Shown in pieces: positions 41,757 to 51,282 of a stretch of DNA of 64,000 nt. A program made the position numbers and the translations under genes. This DNA is from Eubacteriales bacterium (lineage in GTDB: Bacteria > Bacillota > Clostridia > Lachnospirales > Lachnospiraceae). The DNA lies in NCBI GenBank assembly GCA_030537935.1, contig JAUNUY010000003.1:1-64000 (forward strand), read 5' to 3'. The notes beneath the pieces are model-generated. The model saw nothing but the letters and a program-made list of their open reading frames with translations, ran no database searches and had not been told where the DNA came from. Within the stretch, counting starts at the first letter, position 1; every line of letters starts with the position of its first letter.

Positions 41757-43598
41757 CTACCAACTCTCCCTATCCATGTCCGACGGCATGACCAGACCGC
41801 CCCGCGGTGACAGACTCACGTCGATGACGGCCGGTCCGTCCACGCTGCAGGAACGCTTGAACTGGCTCGTAATCAGACGTTGCATCATCTTCGCCGCCCA
41901 TTCGCGTACTTCGTTCTCGGTATAGTCTCCCTCGAAGGCACGGGTTGCCGTAAAAATCAATTCCTCCGAAGCCATGCCGTATCGCAACGTATGATAAATC
42001 AGGAAATCCTGTAAATCATACGGTCCGACCAAATCCTCCGTCACCTGCGTGATTTCGCCCGCTTCACCCGGTATCAGTTCCGGTGATACGGGCGTCGCCA
42101 AAATATCACCCAAAACGGGATGGGCCGCAACATGTGCACCGATGATCTCGCGCATTAAGGTTTTCGGCACGCCGATATTGACCGCATAATTGGACATATG
42201 GTCTCCGTTATAAGTACAAAATCCCAGTGCCGCTTCCGAAAAATCACCGGTACCGATGACCGGCGCCTGATGCATGTTCGCCAAATCCATCAAGACTTGC
42301 GTACGCTCCCGAGCCTGGGCGTTCTCGTAAGCCACGTCCGTTGTTCTGCCGTCGTGACCGATGTCCTTCAGATGCCGCCTCACCGCATCTCCGATGTCCA
42401 CCGTCATTGTCGTCGTACCGAAAGATGCCATCAGACGGTTTGCCTGTTCCAAGGTTCGATTCGATGTTCCGAAACAGGGCATGGTCACCGTAATGATGTC
42501 GGCGGCAGTCAGACCCATCTCCCGCATCGCCCGTTCGGTCACCAGGAGGGCCATCGCACTGTCCAGCCCGCCCGAAATACCGATAATCGCCTTGCGAAAT
42601 CCGATGGCGCGCATTCGTTGCTTTAATGCATTTACCTGAATATTCATCGTCTGTTCGCATACCGCTGCCGAACTCAGATTATCCGGTATCCAAGGTGTCC
42701 GTGACGGCTTGAAATCATAGACGCCACGCGCATCCGAAGACAGCGGCAGTGAAATGATACGACCCGTGTGTACGGCTCGGCGGGCATCCGTCATTCCCCA
42801 TAATGCCGCCGTTTGTACAGGCATCGCAATCTGCTGTCGCCCGTCCGGCGGATTGGCCGCTGAGCGGAGAATCTTGCCGCTCACAGCAATCAAGGCCCCG
42901 GCATCATAATAGGCATCCGTACTGGACTCGCCGTTGCCCGGCGCCTGATACACATAGGCCGCATGCAACGCCGCCGATCGATGAGCAATGGCCGCCATCC
43001 GTCGTTCCGGCATGCCCAGGCGGACCGGTTCATCATCCGCATGGAAGATGATGTCCGCCGCCGCCATCCGTTGCATCGTTTCCGGGTTCGGCACACCCGT
43101 CAGTCGGTCCATGATAAATGCCACGCGAGCATCCCCCGCCGTAAACAGTAAATCCGTTCCACAAGGTACCGGCTCACCGTCTAAATCAACCGTAGCCGGT
43201 GCGTCCGACCCGGCTGCATAAATCCGCTGCCGATCCGTATTTGCCGGACAATCGCTCACAACTATGCCGTGAATCCGACCCGCACCGATAATATAAAGTG
43301 CATTGTACAGACTACCGGCAACGGCAAGTGAACCGCCGATAGCCACCGTGACGGGATAATCAGCGGTGGCTATCTTCAATCGTTTGACGGATTCCATTGT
43401 CGATGCGACGAGAGCACGATGTGCCGTGAGGTCACCGCAGGTGACCCCCGTCAGGACGGATTGCGGAAACAGGGCGATATCAACCCCGTCCGCCGCCGCA
43501 TCCTTGAGGGCCGCGATGATTTCAGCTGTATTTTTCTTGCAATTGGCGATATGAATCGTCGGTGAAATACTTGCAACTCGTAAAATCGAAAACTTCAT
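41757..43598 (-). CDS. nadE: NAD synthetase with degenerate glutaminase domain
   Basis: Last step of NAD synthesis, amidation of nicotinate adenine dinucleotide. It has 613 residues: an N-terminal nitrilase-like domain (about 1-280) and a C-terminal synthetase (about 320-613). The synthetase looks intact: IGISGGLDSAMALL P-loop, TMPCFGTSNRT, and GTGDFSEAALGFCTYNGDHMSNYAVN. The nitrilase triad Glu-Lys-Cys appears lost: the catalytic Glu of the FPEL motif is Gln46 (FPQSVLTG), the Lys position is Ser115 (GIVVSDCPAN), and the Cys of the EICED motif is Met163 (FIMDRL). It should therefore use free ammonia. The ATG follows AGAGGAAAAAC, and the first 77 bases overlap the P-type ATPase 3' end. Confidence 0.92.
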   Translation of the reverse strand: MKFSILRVASISPTIHIANCKKNTAEIIAALKDAAADGVDIALFPQSVLTGVTCGDLTAHRALVASTMESVKRLKIATADYPVTVAIGGSLAVAGSLYNALYIIGAGRIHGIVVSDCPANTDRQRIYAAGSDAPATVDLDGEPVPCGTDLLFTAGDARVAFIMDRLTGVPNPETMQRMAAADIIFHADDEPVRLGMPERRMAAIAHRSAALHAAYVYQAPGNGESSTDAYYDAGALIAVSGKILRSAANPPDGRQQIAMPVQTAALWGMTDARRAVHTGRIISLPLSSDARGVYDFKPSRTPWIPDNLSSAAVCEQTMNIQVNALKQRMRAIGFRKAIIGISGGLDSAMALLVTERAMREMGLTAADIITVTMPCFGTSNRTLEQANRLMASFGTTTMTVDIGDAVRRHLKDIGHDGRTTDVAYENAQARERTQVLMDLANMHQAPVIGTGDFSEAALGFCTYNGDHMSNYAVNIGVPKTLMREIIGAHVAAHPVLGDILATPVSPELIPGEAGEITQVTEDLVGPYDLQDFLIYHTLRYGMASEELIFTATRAFEGDYTENEVREWAAKMMQRLITSQFKRSCSVDGPAVIDVSLSPRGGLVMPSDMDRESW

Positions 43599-45690
43599 GT
43601 TTTTCCTCTTTCTGTGTCCGTTTCATACAACGCAAACCGGACACGACCGTCCCCGCATTATGTAGGAGGGCGGATGTGTTGGGCATAATCAAATTGAAAA
43701 GACCCATGCCGATCAATAGGGTGTTAAAACCGACAATTTCACCATAGGTGTGGCGAATCCGTCTATCCAAAGCCAAGGCAACGCGTCGGACGAATAAGAG
43801 CTTCGACAAATCGTCATCCCGAATCAGGATGTCCGCCACTTCCCGGGCAATATCCGAACCGGACCCCATGGAAATGCCGACATCCGCCATGGACAGTGCC
43901 GGTGAATCGTTAACCCCGTCACCGATCATCACGACCGTGTGACCGGCCGCCTGCTCCCGCTCTACGAAATCACATTTATCCGCCGGCAGGACCTGCGCCA
44001 CGTACTCATCGACGCCGATTTCTTCCGCGATGACCTTCGCCGTCATCTCATTATCGCCGGTCAGCATGACGATGCGTTCGACACCTTCCGCCTTCAGCCG
44101 TGCAATAACCTCCCGAGCATTGTGACGCAAAGGGTCCTCTATCGAAATAATACCGATGAGACGGCCGCCCAATGCCAGGAAAAGATAGGAGCAGCCGGGC
44201 GGCAAGTCCGCCATGGCCGTTGTCACCGCTTCGTCGCGCGCCACGCCTTCATCGTCAAAGACGAAATGGGCACTGCCGATGACTACACGCTCTCCATCGA
44301 TGCTGCTGGCAATCCCATGTGCCACGATGTAATCCGGTGGCAGATGGAATTCTTCATGGTCAATGTCATCTTCCGCCGCCCTTCGTACGACTGCATTGGC
44401 GATGGAATGCGGAAAATGCTCTTCCAAGCAGGCCGCAATCCGCAGGATTTGCGTTTCCGTATAGCCGTGCAGCGGTGTAACCGCCTTGACGGTCGGAACG
44501 GATTCCGTCAAGGTCCCCGTCTTATCGAAGACGAAAACGTTTGCCTCCGCCAGTTCTTCCATATATCGACCGCCCTTAACCATAATGCTCGCATCGGAGC
44601 ATTCCCGCATAGCCGCCATAACGGCGATCGGCGTCGTCACCTTGAGTGCGCAAGAATAATCCACCATCAAAAATGACAAGGCCTTATTGAGGTTTCGCGT
44701 TAAAACGTAGGTCAGACCGAAGCCCAGAAAGCTGTACTTCACCAGTCGGTCCGCCAAGGTATAGGCCTGTATTTGTTTTTTTGACTTGGTCTTTTCCGAA
44801 TTGTCAATCAACTGTATAATCTCATCTATTCGTGCCTGACCGGCAAATTTTTGTACCTTGACGGTTAATTCGCCCTCTTCCACGACGGTCCCGGCATAAA
44901 CCGTTTTCTCAGGTCCCTTTTCCACCGGCACGGACTCGCCCGTAAGTGTACTCTGATTGACCATGGCCAGCCCCGTCGCCACAACCCCGTCGCAGGGAAT
45001 CATATAGCCGGCACGCACGATGAGTTCATCACCGACTTGAACGTCCGAAAACGGAATCTCCGTTTCGACACCGTCTTTTCGACGCCAGACGGTTTCTATG
45101 TTGAGCGCCAAACTTCGACTCAGCTCTGAAATCGCCTTTTTGTGCGTATACTCCTCCAAGGAGTCGCCCAACTGCAGCAAAAACATAATGGAGTTTGCCG
45201 TTTTCATGTCCCGACGCAGCACGGAAGTAAGGATTGCCACCGCATCCAGGATGCTGACATCCAAACGATGTGCCCGTATGGATGCCCAAGCCGCCTTTAC
45301 GTATCCCGCGGTTTTGTAAAAAGTCCGCAGCAATCGTAAAGGCCGGGGTATTAAATGCCGGAACACGTAGCGCATCCATAACTGACGGCGTATTCTTTTT
45401 TTTATACGCAAAAGATCCCGCTGCTGTTGCATGGCTTCCGCCGGCGGGTTGTACTTTAAAAAATCTTCATAAGAAAATTCACCGAGATTGTCTAAAACAG
45501 GTTCAATGAAACGGTTATCCGAAAAACGGATAACCATCTCACCGATTCGGTCATACAATTTGACCGAAGAAACACCACGATAACCTTTGACGAATTCAAT
45601 GAACTTGAGGGCTTCCTCTTCCGTGAAAAAGGTCTTTCGAAAACGGACCTTTACACGACGGTCGGCATACCCGCGAATGCTAAATTCCAT
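43522..45690 (-). CDS. P1B-type heavy-metal ATPase
   Basis: Membrane metal-transporting P-type ATPase of 722 residues. Visible are an N-terminal ferredoxin-like metal-associated domain without a CxxC (about 1-60), the actuator TGES (249-252), the transmembrane metal site as Ser-Cys-Ala (346-348) in VDYSCALKVTTP where CPC is usual, the phosphorylation loop DKTGTLTE (Asp389), and the C-terminal hinge GDGVNDSPAL. The ion cannot be assigned with confidence; the SCA-type site differs from the classical copper and zinc motifs. It lies 9 bases after a DUF6110-like gene, a partnership I believe recurs in Firmicutes. Its 3' end overlaps nadE by 77 bases in another frame. Confidence 0.88.
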   Translation of the reverse strand: MEFSIRGYADRRVKVRFRKTFFTEEEALKFIEFVKGYRGVSSVKLYDRIGEMVIRFSDNRFIEPVLDNLGEFSYEDFLKYNPPAEAMQQQRDLLRIKKRIRRQLWMRYVFRHLIPRPLRLLRTFYKTAGYVKAAWASIRAHRLDVSILDAVAILTSVLRRDMKTANSIMFLLQLGDSLEEYTHKKAISELSRSLALNIETVWRRKDGVETEIPFSDVQVGDELIVRAGYMIPCDGVVATGLAMVNQSTLTGESVPVEKGPEKTVYAGTVVEEGELTVKVQKFAGQARIDEIIQLIDNSEKTKSKKQIQAYTLADRLVKYSFLGFGLTYVLTRNLNKALSFLMVDYSCALKVTTPIAVMAAMRECSDASIMVKGGRYMEELAEANVFVFDKTGTLTESVPTVKAVTPLHGYTETQILRIAACLEEHFPHSIANAVVRRAAEDDIDHEEFHLPPDYIVAHGIASSIDGERVVIGSAHFVFDDEGVARDEAVTTAMADLPPGCSYLFLALGGRLIGIISIEDPLRHNAREVIARLKAEGVERIVMLTGDNEMTAKVIAEEIGVDEYVAQVLPADKCDFVEREQAAGHTVVMIGDGVNDSPALSMADVGISMGSGSDIAREVADILIRDDDLSKLLFVRRVALALDRRIRHTYGEIVGFNTLLIGMGLFNLIMPNTSALLHNAGTVVSGLRCMKRTQKEEKHEVFDFTSCKYFTDDSYRQLQEKYS

Positions 45691-45699
45691 GGTTACCCC

Positions 45700-45951
45700 T
45701 TAAAATTCCAGTTCGCCGTTTTCCTCCGCCGTTTCAATGCGACGCTGATTATTCATCTCACGTGCTTCGTTGACGATATCATCCAGCTCCGATTGCAACT
45801 GTTGACCCTTCCGTGCCGCCGCATCATAACCGCGTAAGCCCAGAGCCAGTGCCCGTACATACAACTTCTTCGCTTCTTCCGTTCCCATTGCCTTAAAACC
45901 GGCACTGCCGAAGAGCATGCCGCCGACAAAAAATAATGCGCTCTTTACCAT
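45700..45951 (-). CDS. DUF6110-like small protein
   Basis: An 83-residue protein. The N-terminus (KSALFFVGGMLFGSAGFKAMG) has a single hydrophobic segment, followed by a highly charged helical part. This resembles DUF6110, which I recall beside P1B ATPases in Clostridia and enterococci; the identification is from memory of the pattern. The ATG follows CAGGAGGTATTAAAA. It heads the run with the P-type ATPase, so a chaperone or regulatory role for that transporter is an inference. Confidence 0.7.
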   Translation of the reverse strand: MVKSALFFVGGMLFGSAGFKAMGTEEAKKLYVRALALGLRGYDAAARKGQQLQSELDDIVNEAREMNNQRRIETAEENGELEF

Positions 45952-45975
45952 TTTTAATACCTCCTGTGTATTTTT

Positions 45976-45996
45976 ATTATATGATAACTATATCAT
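45976..45996 (-). promoter_or_regulatory. Regulated promoter with palindromic operator
   Basis: A perfect TATAAT on the minus strand (45976-45981) abuts and overlaps a 16-base palindrome (45981-45996; ATGATA, 4 bases, TATCAT). The AT-rich palindrome resembles operators of metal regulators such as Fur or DtxR/MntR, which would suit the P-type ATPase downstream. No good -35 is present, as expected if the promoter is regulated. The regulator is not identified. Confidence 0.55.
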
Positions 45997-46048
45997 TAAC
46001 GTATGTGAATAGCAAGGAAAAACGGGCTTGCACTGCGTTTTGAACAAG

Positions 46049-46801
46049 TCAGTGAACCCTAATCTTTGTGAGGAAGGGCTTACCATCCTCAGCGACGGTG
46101 AAGGTCATCCGATAGGTTTCGATTTCATCGGCATCGAAGAACAAATCCACCACCTGATATTTAATACTCAGCGTCCAGACGGCCGTGATTGTGTCCTTCG
46201 AATCCAAGCGATAGAGACGCAAGTCATCCATCCGTTTAAAGGCAACGGATTCCTTCCCCTTGTCGGCAAAAACTTTGGGGGAACGGAAACAGGAAAGACT
46301 GCGCATCGCCTCTTCCTGACTGACGTCTCCGGCAAAATAGGCTTTGATATCCTCATAGTTCTTTTCACCGCTCGCCACATCAAACAGATCACGTGAGAGT
46401 GGCTCCCGTAAAGCATCCAACCGTTCCCTCAGATGCGTTTCCAGCGCGATGTCCGTTTCTGCCAACTTTTCATCCATTTCGACAATCTCCCCGTCCGACT
46501 TCAATGTCAAGTTCAATCGCTGCGGTTCGATAACCTCCGCTTCCAGAAGGCACGGATTATTCCCTCGAACCGCCCCGTCCATCGTTGCGGGCAGTGTCAG
46601 TACCGTATCCCCGTCTTCAAAACGCAAGCGAACGCCTTTTGGCCCTTCAAAGCGAACCCCCGCCAGCCGCTCCTTCTTCTCCGGTATAACGACTTCCGGC
46701 CCGGCCGCCTCTTCTGCATACTTCTCCGCCGCTCGTTCACCGCATCCGACCACCATAAACGGTATCATGGCAACGACAAACATGACACATCTTTTTTTCA
46801 T
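46049..46801 (-). CDS. Putative lipoprotein
   Basis: Not recognised beyond being a lipoprotein. The start is at ATG 46801 (250 residues, MKKRCVMFVVAMIPFMVVGC), where AAAGGAGG lies close upstream. The lipobox is VVGC, with the modified Cys20 following a basic-hydrophobic signal peptide. The mature part is mixed alpha/beta, with a charged linker after the Cys and a C-terminal beta-rich domain (about 150-250) containing two apparent repeats of an aromatic-rich strand (SIKYQVVDLFFDADEIETYR). It would sit on the outer face of the membrane. Monocistronic, with a TATACT at 46824-46829. Confidence 0.75.
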   Translation of the reverse strand: MKKRCVMFVVAMIPFMVVGCGERAAEKYAEEAAGPEVVIPEKKERLAGVRFEGPKGVRLRFEDGDTVLTLPATMDGAVRGNNPCLLEAEVIEPQRLNLTLKSDGEIVEMDEKLAETDIALETHLRERLDALREPLSRDLFDVASGEKNYEDIKAYFAGDVSQEEAMRSLSCFRSPKVFADKGKESVAFKRMDDLRLYRLDSKDTITAVWTLSIKYQVVDLFFDADEIETYRMTFTVAEDGKPFLTKIRVH

Positions 46802-46823
46802 GATGCCTCCTTTCCCTATCTTC

Positions 46824-46829
46824 AGTATA
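46824..46829 (-). promoter_or_regulatory. -10 element of the lipoprotein gene
   Basis: TATACT on the minus strand 22 bases before the start codon. The expected -35 region is AT-rich (TCGATT at 16 bases) but not a good match. Confidence 0.4.
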
Positions 46830-46901
46830 GCCCGTTTCAGGGAAAAATCGATTGACAACCCGTGACCTTCGTTAACGATGATAACCCTTTTGTTCCGAAT
46901 C

Positions 46902-46940
46902 AAATAAAACACCCTCCTTTCCTTACCGGTCGGGAGGGTG
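46902..46940 (-). terminator. Terminator of eno-flavin reductase unit
   Basis: On the minus strand, CACCCTCC (46933-46940 complement) pairs with 46910-46917 around a 15-base loop and is followed by TTTTATTTG, 8 bases after the flavin reductase stop. Confidence 0.7.
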
Positions 46941-46947
46941 CACGGCG

Positions 46948-47532
46948 TCAGCGACGTCGTTTTCTTTTATTGTTTTTCTTTCGTACACTGAAACCGAATC
47001 CACCGACGGGCGTACCCGTACGATAGTATGTGCCATGCGAATAAACGATGGGCCGCGCCCGATCCAAATGAAACTTGCCGGAATGATCCATATATCTCGG
47101 ATCCACGTTTACGTTGACGATGTCCGCCGTGAAAACATCATGTGTTCCGAGCTGTTGAACCGACCGGATTGCACACTCCAGATTGACCGGACTCTCCGCT
47201 ATCATCGGTGTCTCAACGTGATGTGCCGGTTCCCGCGTCAATTTGCAAAGCGCCCACTTGTCGACATCACGGCCGCTTCGCACCCCGCAGAAATCAGTGG
47301 CACGAGCCAGTCGTTCCGTCGTCAGGTTGATGACGAAACAACCGTATTTTTTCAGCAACCCGTGTGAGTAACGGGACGGACGGACGGCGATATAGGTGAC
47401 GGGCGGGTCACTGCAAAGCGTGCCCGTCCATGCCACCGTAATGATATTGTTCTCCGTCTCGTTGCCGACCGTCGCCATGATGACCGGCAGGGGGTAGAGC
47501 ATATTGCCGGGTTTCCAGGATACCTTAGTCAT
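46948..47532 (-). CDS. Flavin reductase-like FMN-binding protein
   Basis: FMN-binding split-barrel protein. The start is at ATG 47532 (194 residues), because the frame back to 47580 lies within eno and the family begins near [10 protein letters not shown]. Features are [13 protein letters not shown], the FMN-binding region around [28 protein letters not shown] and the C-terminal strands. The last residues ([10 protein letters not shown]) are strongly basic. It overlaps the enolase stop by 8 bases. A weak RBS suggests translation coupled to eno. Substrate unknown; family members are NAD(P)H:flavin reductases or comparable oxidoreductases. Confidence 0.85.
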   Translation of the reverse strand: MTKVSWKPGNMLYPLPVIMATVGNETENNIITVAWTGTLCSDPPVTYIAVRPSRYSHGLLKKYGCFVINLTTERLARATDFCGVRSGRDVDKWALCKLTREPAHHVETPMIAESPVNLECAIRSVQQLGTHDVFTADIVNVNVDPRYMDHSGKFHLDRARPIVYSHGTYYRTGTPVGGFGFSVRKKNNKRKRRR

Positions 47533-48820
47533 TCCGTTTTGTGTTGAAGCAGGACTTGCCGGCGTATACTGCCGCATCACCCAGTTCTTCCTCGATTCTC
47601 AGCAGACGATTGTACTTCGCCACACGTTCGGTACGGCAAGGTGCTCCCGTCTTAATCTGGCCGGCATTGACCGCTACGGCCAAGTCCGCTATCGTTACAT
47701 CTTCCGTCTCACCGGAGCGATGAGAAATGACCGTCGTGAAGTTTGCCTTGTGTGCCATCCGCATGGTATCCAAGGTTTCCGAAACGGTGCCGATCTGATT
47801 CAACTTAATCAGGATGGAGTTTGCAGACTGCTCTTTGATGCCTCGCGCCAAACGTTTGCCGTTCGTTACAAAGAGATCATCGCCGACAATCTGTATCCGC
47901 TCACCCATTTCCTTGGTCATGAGCGCAAATCCGTTCCAATCTTCCTCGTCACAGCCATCCTCCATGGATGCAATCGGATACTTCTCACATAATCCCTTCC
48001 AGTAAGCCACCAGTTCTTCCGACGTATAACGTACCTGCGTCTTCGGCAGAAGGTATTCTCCCGTCTGTCCGCTCTTCCACTCGCTCGCAGCGGGATCCAT
48101 CGCCAACATGAAGTCTTCCCGTTCCTGATAGCCCGCTTCACGGATTGCACGCAGAATATAGTCCAATGCCTCTTCTATGCTGTTGAGATTCGGTGCAAAA
48201 CCGCCTTCATCACCCACGGAAACATTGTGACCGTCCGCCTTGAGCAGCGCGGCCAATGTGTGATAAACTTCCGCACACATGCGCAATCCTTCCCGGAAGG
48301 AAGTTGCGCCGACGGGCATAATCATGAATTCCTGTGCATCGATATTGTTTGTCGCATGACAGCCGCCGTTTAAGATGTTCATCATGGGCACCGGTAAAAT
48401 TACCGCCTGCTCGCCGCCCAAAAACTTGTACAGCGGTTGTTCCAGGCAGTTCGCCATGGCGTGTGCCGCCGCCAGAGAAACGGCCAGCATGGCGTTTGCA
48501 CCGAGTTTGGATTTATTCTCCGTGCCGTCCAAGTCCAACAGTACCTTGTCCAATTCGTAGATGCCCTTGAATTCCCGGTCTTCGAGTGCTTCCTTAATCA
48601 AGGTATTGATATTTTTAACGGCATTCAACACGCCCTTTCCCTGATAACGGTTTGCATCCTTATCTCGAAGTTCCAAGGCTTCAAACTCACCCGTAGATGC
48701 GCCGCTCGGCGCAATGCCGCGACCGCGGGCGCCGCAACCCAACATCACTTCCGCTTCCACCGTCGGATTTCCGCGGGAATCCAATACCTCGCGTCCGACT
48801 ACTTCTTCAATGTAAAACAT
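47525..48820 (-). CDS. eno: Enolase
   Basis: Interconverts 2-phosphoglycerate and phosphoenolpyruvate. The start is at ATG 48820 (431 residues, [20 protein letters not shown]), matching the family start; the longer frame adds 83 unrelated residues. Visible are [15 protein letters not shown], the metal and catalytic loop [10 protein letters not shown], the GDDLFVTN metal site, [16 protein letters not shown] with the catalytic Lys, and [17 protein letters not shown] lies upstream. It is located away from gap-pgk-tpiA and starts its own operon with the flavin reductase. Confidence 0.96.
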   Translation of the reverse strand: MFYIEEVVGREVLDSRGNPTVEAEVMLGCGARGRGIAPSGASTGEFEALELRDKDANRYQGKGVLNAVKNINTLIKEALEDREFKGIYELDKVLLDLDGTENKSKLGANAMLAVSLAAAHAMANCLEQPLYKFLGGEQAVILPVPMMNILNGGCHATNNIDAQEFMIMPVGATSFREGLRMCAEVYHTLAALLKADGHNVSVGDEGGFAPNLNSIEEALDYILRAIREAGYQEREDFMLAMDPAASEWKSGQTGEYLLPKTQVRYTSEELVAYWKGLCEKYPIASMEDGCDEEDWNGFALMTKEMGERIQIVGDDLFVTNGKRLARGIKEQSANSILIKLNQIGTVSETLDTMRMAHKANFTTVISHRSGETEDVTIADLAVAVNAGQIKTGAPCRTERVAKYNRLLRIEEELGDAAVYAGKSCFNTKRND

Positions 48821-48863
48821 ATGTAGCGTACCTCCTCTGTAAAACAGTCTTTCGTTCCCATTC

Positions 48864-48892
48864 AGTATAGCACTTTTCCCATAGACCGTCCA
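48864..48892 (-). promoter_or_regulatory. Promoter of eno
   Basis: On the minus strand, TGGACG (48887-48892) and TATACT (48864-48869) are separated by 17 bases, about 40 bases before the start codon. Confidence 0.65.
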
Positions 48893-48938
48893 GCTTCCGA
48901 CCCGCCTTTTTACACCGAAATCACGGGTTTCGGCAGCC

Positions 48939-48967
48939 TTTACATTCCGACGGCGGTTTGTTATAAT
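48939..48967 (+). promoter_or_regulatory. Promoter of pncB-plsC with leader hairpin
   Basis: TTTACA (48939-48944) and TATAAT (48962-48967) are separated by 17 bases. The leader carries a short perfect stem GTCTCC/GGAGAC (48988-49003) before the ribosome binding site. The divergent eno promoter lies only 46 bases away. Confidence 0.75.
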
Positions 48968-49025
48968 CTTTCCGATACATTCACCCCGTCTCCGCATGGA
49001 GACACACCTGAAATGAGGGATGCGT

Positions 49026-50486
49026 ATGCGAAATTTGACCTTACTCACGGACCTATATGAACTGACCATGTTGCAGGGCTACCACCGCAATCGAAACGAC
49101 GAGGTGGTCGTCTTTGACATGTTTTTCCGCGCCAATCCGTTTCAAAGCAGCTACAGTATTATGGCCGGTTTGAAACAGGTGATGGACTACATCGAAAACC
49201 TGCATTTTTCAGATGCGGATGTCGACTATCTCCGCAGTCTGAAACTATTTGACGAAGACTTTCTCCATTACTTGAAAGACTTTCGCTTCACCGGTGATAT
49301 CTACGCCGCCGAAGAAGGACGTCTGATTTTTCCGCACGAACCGATATTGAAAGTCATTGCACCGATTGCTCAGGCACAGCTGATTGAAACGGCCGTGTTG
49401 AATATCATCAATCATCAATGCCTCATCGCCACGAAAGCATCCCGCGTGGCCTACGTTGCAGGCGACGACAGGCTCATGGAATTCGGATTGCGGCGAGCAC
49501 AGGGACCGGATGCCGGAATCTATGGTGCACGGGCGGCGGTTATCGGCGGCTTTCACGCCACCTCCAATGTTCTTGCCGGACAAATGTTCGACATCCCGGT
49601 CGCCGGTACCCATGCACACAGCTGGATTATGAGTTTCCCCTCCGAATACGATGCATTCAAGGCCTATGCGAACCTCTATCCGAATGCCTGCATCTTGCTG
49701 GTGGATACGTACAATACCCTAAAGTCGGGTCTGCCGAATGCCATCCGCGTCTTTGCGGAGATGCGGGATGCCGGTATCAAGCCGGAAACCTACGGTATCC
49801 GACTCGACAGCGGCGACCTCGCCTATCTTTCAAAAGAGGCCCGCAAAATGTTGGATGCGGCCGGCTTTTCCGATGCCATCATTTCCGCCTCCAACGATCT
49901 GGATGAAAATCTCATCTTAACCTTAAAAGCACAGGGGGCGCGGGTCAATGCCTGGGGCGTCGGCACAAATCTCATTACCGCTAAAGACAATCCTTCTTTC
50001 GGCGGTGTATACAAATTGTCGGCCATCCGTGCGGCAGATGGCAGCTATAAGCCGAAAATCAAACTCAGTGACAACCCGGCAAAGATTACCAACCCCGGAA
50101 ACAAAAAAGTCTACCGCATCATTGACAAGGACACAGGCAAACTCCGGGCCGACTACATCTGCCTGGAGCATGAACAGATTCATGAAGGGATGGAACTGGT
50201 TCTTTTCGACCCGACCAACACCTGGAAGCGGACCATTCTGTCCCCGAATACCTACACACTCAAGAAACTATTACAACCGATCTTCATCGATGGGGAACGG
50301 GTGTACGACGCACCATCCATCCCCGATATTCGGGCACGTTGTAAACGGGAACTGGACCTCCTCTGGTCTGAAAGTCGCCGTTTTCTCAACCCCCAACTAC
50401 CCTATGTCGACCTTTCTCAGGAGCTTTACGACCTGCGTAATACACTCTATTTCGAATATTTCAACAGGAGGAAACCTACCCCATGA
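49026..50486 (+). CDS. pncB: Nicotinate phosphoribosyltransferase
   Basis: Makes nicotinate mononucleotide from nicotinate and PRPP, the salvage entry to NAD. It has 486 residues from the second ATG (49026), chosen because GAGGG lies 6 bases before it; an in-frame ATG at 49020 is too close. Landmarks are [23 protein letters not shown], the [11 protein letters not shown] motif, [13 protein letters not shown], the histidine-bearing [11 protein letters not shown] and the [14 protein letters not shown] catalytic strand. It is coupled to plsC by an ATGA overlap. Confidence 0.95.
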   Translation: MRNLTLLTDLYELTMLQGYHRNRNDEVVVFDMFFRANPFQSSYSIMAGLKQVMDYIENLHFSDADVDYLRSLKLFDEDFLHYLKDFRFTGDIYAAEEGRLIFPHEPILKVIAPIAQAQLIETAVLNIINHQCLIATKASRVAYVAGDDRLMEFGLRRAQGPDAGIYGARAAVIGGFHATSNVLAGQMFDIPVAGTHAHSWIMSFPSEYDAFKAYANLYPNACILLVDTYNTLKSGLPNAIRVFAEMRDAGIKPETYGIRLDSGDLAYLSKEARKMLDAAGFSDAIISASNDLDENLILTLKAQGARVNAWGVGTNLITAKDNPSFGGVYKLSAIRAADGSYKPKIKLSDNPAKITNPGNKKVYRIIDKDTGKLRADYICLEHEQIHEGMELVLFDPTNTWKRTILSPNTYTLKKLLQPIFIDGERVYDAPSIPDIRARCKRELDLLWSESRRFLNPQLPYVDLSQELYDLRNTLYFEYFNRRKPTP

Positions 50487-51223
50487 TACGTGGACTCTTC
50501 ATATTGCTGGAAATTTTGTTATTGATTATCGTCTCCATCCTATTCATCCCGATTATGTGGGTGATTCGTTTCTTTGCCCCCGAATTCGTCCAGTCCTTTT
50601 CCCAAGGACTCACACGGTTCTTTGCCAAGCTGGCGATTTTCATTTGTGGCACGGAAATAGAGGTTATCGGCAAAGAGAATCTGCCCGATGAACCCTGTCT
50701 CTACGTAGCCAATCACCGCAGCTACTTCGACATCATCATGACCATGACTCTGATTCGCAAGAAGAGCTTCTACATTGCCAAACAATCCATCGGCAAGATT
50801 CCATTCCTGCACTTCTGGATGATATCTTTTCGCTGTTTGCTGATTGACCGGGACGATATCAAGCAGTCCCTGAAAGTCATACTGCAAGCCATCGACCAAA
50901 TCAAGGCGGGTTACTCCTGCTTTATCTTTCCGGAAGGACACCGGACATCGGGCCCGGAGCACGAAATGCAACCTTTCAAAGAGGGTAGCTTCAAACCGGC
51001 GCAGAAAGCAAAGGTCCCCGTCTGTCCCATAACCATCATCAATGCGCGATCCGTTTTTGAGGCACAGCAGCCTCGATTCAAAAAAGCGAAGTGTACCATC
51101 ATCATTGATAAGCCGTTTCGAATTGATGAATTGGATGCAGCGGATGCCAAACATCCCGGTGCCTATTCTCGAAACATCATCCTCCAAAACCTGGTACGAC
51201 ATCAAACGGAAAATGCCGAATAA
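50483..51223 (+). CDS. plsC: 1-acyl-sn-glycerol-3-phosphate acyltransferase
   Basis: Makes phosphatidic acid at the membrane. It has 246 residues, with an N-terminal transmembrane helix (about 3-28), the acyltransferase NHRSYFD motif (His78, Asp83), the FPEGHRTSGP glycerophosphate-binding motif and the C-terminal CPITIINARSVFEAQ region. Start and pncB stop overlap as ATGA. It is followed by a terminator shared with the convergent cardiolipin synthase gene, another phospholipid enzyme. Confidence 0.93.
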   Translation: MIRGLFILLEILLLIIVSILFIPIMWVIRFFAPEFVQSFSQGLTRFFAKLAIFICGTEIEVIGKENLPDEPCLYVANHRSYFDIIMTMTLIRKKSFYIAKQSIGKIPFLHFWMISFRCLLIDRDDIKQSLKVILQAIDQIKAGYSCFIFPEGHRTSGPEHEMQPFKEGSFKPAQKAKVPVCPITIINARSVFEAQQPRFKKAKCTIIIDKPFRIDELDAADAKHPGAYSRNIILQNLVRHQTENAE

Positions 51224-51244
51224 CAACGAGATATGAAATGATAA

Positions 51245-51282
51245 AGACCCGTACAATCCGATCATTGTACGGGTCTCTTTTA
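51245..51282. terminator. Bidirectional terminator between plsC and cls
   Basis: Thirteen-base perfect arms (51245-51257 and 51264-51276) are followed by CTTTTA, with A-rich sequence on the other side. It overlaps the last bases of the cls reading frame on the minus strand. Confidence 0.75.

Noticed and set aside
46000..46048. Possible terminator after the lipoprotein gene
   Set aside because: Only a 5-bp CACTG/CAGTG stem could be formed before a T5 run; too weak to list.
48821..49069. 83-residue N-terminal extension of enolase
   Set aside because: It overlaps the eno and pncB promoters and the family starts at [18 protein letters not shown].
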